Below, in pieces: positions 62,582 through 64,000 of a stretch of 64,000 nt of DNA. Both the position numbers and the translations under genes were made by a program. Numbering within the stretch: position 1 is the first letter of the stretch; every line of letters starts with the position of its first letter. The stretch comes from Devosia sp. YIM 151766 (GTDB taxonomy: Bacteria > Pseudomonadota > Alphaproteobacteria > Rhizobiales > Devosiaceae). The stretch covers positions 620,001 to 684,000 of the forward strand of contig NZ_CP127251.1 of the NCBI RefSeq assembly GCF_030285925.1, read 5' to 3'. Under the pieces are notes generated by a model. That model did not search any database. It was not told the origin of the DNA and was given only the letters and a program-made list of their open reading frames with translations.

Positions 62582-64000
62582 GAGCGGGGCTTGCTGCGCA
62601 GCAGCACGGCGCAATCGCCCGGTAAAATCCAGAAGTGTTCGGGATCGAGCGGGCGGCGGCCAGCGCCATCATAATCGGGGTGTTCGCTCGACCAGGCCAG
62701 CGCCCATTGGTGCCCATCCGCCGGCGCCAGCAAGGGTTCGGCCACGACGCCGATCTGCAGGTCTTTCCCGAGATTGAGCAGCAGCAGCCGATGGCCCGCA
62801 GGATCGGGCGTGATATAGCGCAGCAGCAGAGCTGCATCGCCAATGACGGCGCCATCGATCCGGCGCTCGGTGGCCTGCGAGAAAGTGGCGTCCCGACGAC
62901 GCAGCGCCAGCAGGTCACGGTGCAGCGCGAGCATGCCCGCATGCCGCTCGGCCTCGCCCCAGTCAAGTTTGCTGGTCTCGAAACTTGCCACATCCGAGGG
63001 ATCGGGCAGTCTGGCCTGCATTTCAGGATCGGTGACGCTGGGGAAATTGGTCAGCGATTGCCGGCGGCCATCGGCAACGGCCCGGGCTTCATCGCCTTCA
63101 AGGCCCATAAAATAGAGGAATGGATTGCTGGCCGCGAATTCCTGGCCCTGGAACAGGCTCGGAGTCTGCGGTCCCAGCAGCAAAAGGCTGGTAATGGCCC
63201 GCAGCCGGGCGGGGGACGCAAGTGCCGAAAGCCGGAAGCCGCGGGCCGAATTGGCGATCTGGTCGTGGTTTTCAAGAAAATGCACGAAATGTTCCGGCGG
63301 CGTCGCGAGATTGTAGGTGCCATAGGGCTTGTCGCGCATGTTCGAGCGCTGGCCCTGGTAGAGAAAGCCGTATTTCAGCGCTGACACCAGTTCCTGCGGT
63401 GTGCCGAGATAATCGCGATAATAGAAATCGTTATGGCCGGTTATCGCTACGCGCGCGGCATGCTGGAAGTCGTCATTGACCATGGCGTCCAGTCCATATC
63501 CGCCCTGATCGGGCGGGGCGATCATCACATGTTCCTGTGGCTGGTTTTCCACGATGACATAGGCGTCCCGAGCGCCCGCAGCAGCACGAACGGCACGAGC
63601 GATCTCGGAAATGACATGGCTATCGCTGGCGTCGAACAATGCCTGCGCCGCGTCGATGCGCAGCCCGTCCAGATGAAAGTCCTCGATCCAGTAGACGGCA
63701 TTTCCAATGGTGAAATCGCGGACTGCCTGTCCCTTCTCGCCATCGAAATTGAAACTGGGGCCCCATTCATTTTCATAGCGGTCGGAAAAATAATGCTCGC
63801 TATAGGCACGATAGTGATCGCCCGGGCCGGCGTGATTGTAAACCACGTCGAGGATCACGCCGATGCCCAGCGCGTGCGCCCGATCCACAAAGGCCCGCAT
63901 CTCGTCGGGCGAGCCATAGGGCGCGAATGGCGCATAGGGCAGGGTGGTGTCATAACCCCAGCCGAAGCGGCCCTTGAAAGTGCCAACGGGCATAAGTTGT
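62578..64000 (-). CDS. treZ: Maltooligosyltrehalose trehalohydrolase, 5' end beyond window
   Basis: The reading frame is open to the right edge of the window, and the methionine at 63993 is internal (LMPVGTFKGRFGWGYD). The visible 473 residues contain GVILDVVYNHAGPGDHYR, LDGLRIDAAQALFD (nucleophile Asp), VIVENQPQEHVMIAPPDQGG (acid/base Glu), the LENHDQIANSARG motif and FQGQEFAASNPF. It releases trehalose from maltooligosyltrehalose produced by TreY. Operon partner of treY. The N-terminal E-set domain is outside the window. Confidence 0.93.
   Translation of the reverse strand, partial: QLMPVGTFKGRFGWGYDTTLPYAPFAPYGSPDEMRAFVDRAHALGIGVILDVVYNHAGPGDHYRAYSEHYFSDRYENEWGPSFNFDGEKGQAVRDFTIGNAVYWIEDFHLDGLRIDAAQALFDASDSHVISEIARAVRAAAGARDAYVIVENQPQEHVMIAPPDQGGYGLDAMVNDDFQHAARVAITGHNDFYYRDYLGTPQELVSALKYGFLYQGQRSNMRDKPYGTYNLATPPEHFVHFLENHDQIANSARGFRLSALASPARLRAITSLLLLGPQTPSLFQGQEFAASNPFLYFMGLEGDEARAVADGRRQSLTNFPSVTDPEMQARLPDPSDVASFETSKLDWGEAERHAGMLALHRDLLALRRRDATFSQATERRIDGAVIGDAALLLRYITPDPAGHRLLLLNLGKDLQIGVVAEPLLAPADGHQWALAWSSEHPDYDGAGRRPLDPEHFWILPGDCAVLLRSKPRS

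Overview
The window is a stretch of high-GC alphaproteobacterial chromosome, most likely from Hyphomicrobiales and probably Devosia or a close relative. This rests on gene content (SleB-type cell-wall hydrolase, TIGR02301 protein, YgfZ/PyrC pair, GH51/GH4 sugar locus, Ku-LigD) and on palindromic intergenic repeats of the GACCTC...TGTCGAA...GAGGTC kind. No database search was possible, so the genus is an inference.

Layout. 1-34 kb is mostly housekeeping: a TPR protein and ispE, glyS, rnhA-ispH, a PPDK-like enzyme, a VasI-like secreted protein, a cell-wall hydrolase, glyQ (6 kb from glyS), an APH-fold kinase, an S49 peptidase, a TrmN6-like methyltransferase, ispB, a LemA/DUF2207 pair, Rnk, an HD hydrolase, ygfZ, pyrC, small hypotheticals, Nudix, SRAP, hemerythrin, an FAD-linked oxidase, a histidine phosphatase, a VapBC-type toxin-antitoxin pair, aroC, an MBL hydrolase, bioY, topoisomerase IB and nirK. 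tRNA-Pro(CGG) and tRNA-Gln(TTG) follow.

At tRNA-Gln lies the most striking structure: a roughly 8.9 kb island (34965-43863) bounded by two 397-bp direct repeats (34568-34964 and 43864-44260, constant offset 9296, five mismatches). Each repeat holds the 3' part of tRNA-Gln plus the last 109 codons of a sugar ABC permease. The complete tRNA is on the left and the complete permease on the right. The island has no recognisable integrase. It carries one co-directional nine-gene operon: a NitT/TauT-type ABC importer, RidA, an HD hydrolase, a GntR regulator, an SDR and a GMC oxidoreductase. The operon starts from a near-consensus sigma70 promoter beside a perfect 16-bp palindrome. Decayed IS5-family transposase pieces sit at the right edge.

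44-55.5 kb is a plant-polysaccharide locus: a sugar ABC transporter (two permeases, binding protein, UgpC/MsmK-type ATPase), a GH2 glycosidase, a LacI regulator, a winged-helix regulator with a cysteine-containing C-terminal domain, a GH51 arabinofuranosidase and a GH4 enzyme. The remains of an Opp-type ABC ATPase lie beside the GH4 gene. 55.7-64 kb is a stress block: ku1, ligD (phosphoesterase-ligase-polymerase order) and a second ku for non-homologous end joining, then treY and treZ (cut by the window end) for trehalose synthesis from maltodextrins.

Three interspersed repeat families occupy intergenic spaces, mostly at gene 3' ends. The stop codons of ygfZ, pyrC and the topoisomerase gene fall inside repeat copies.
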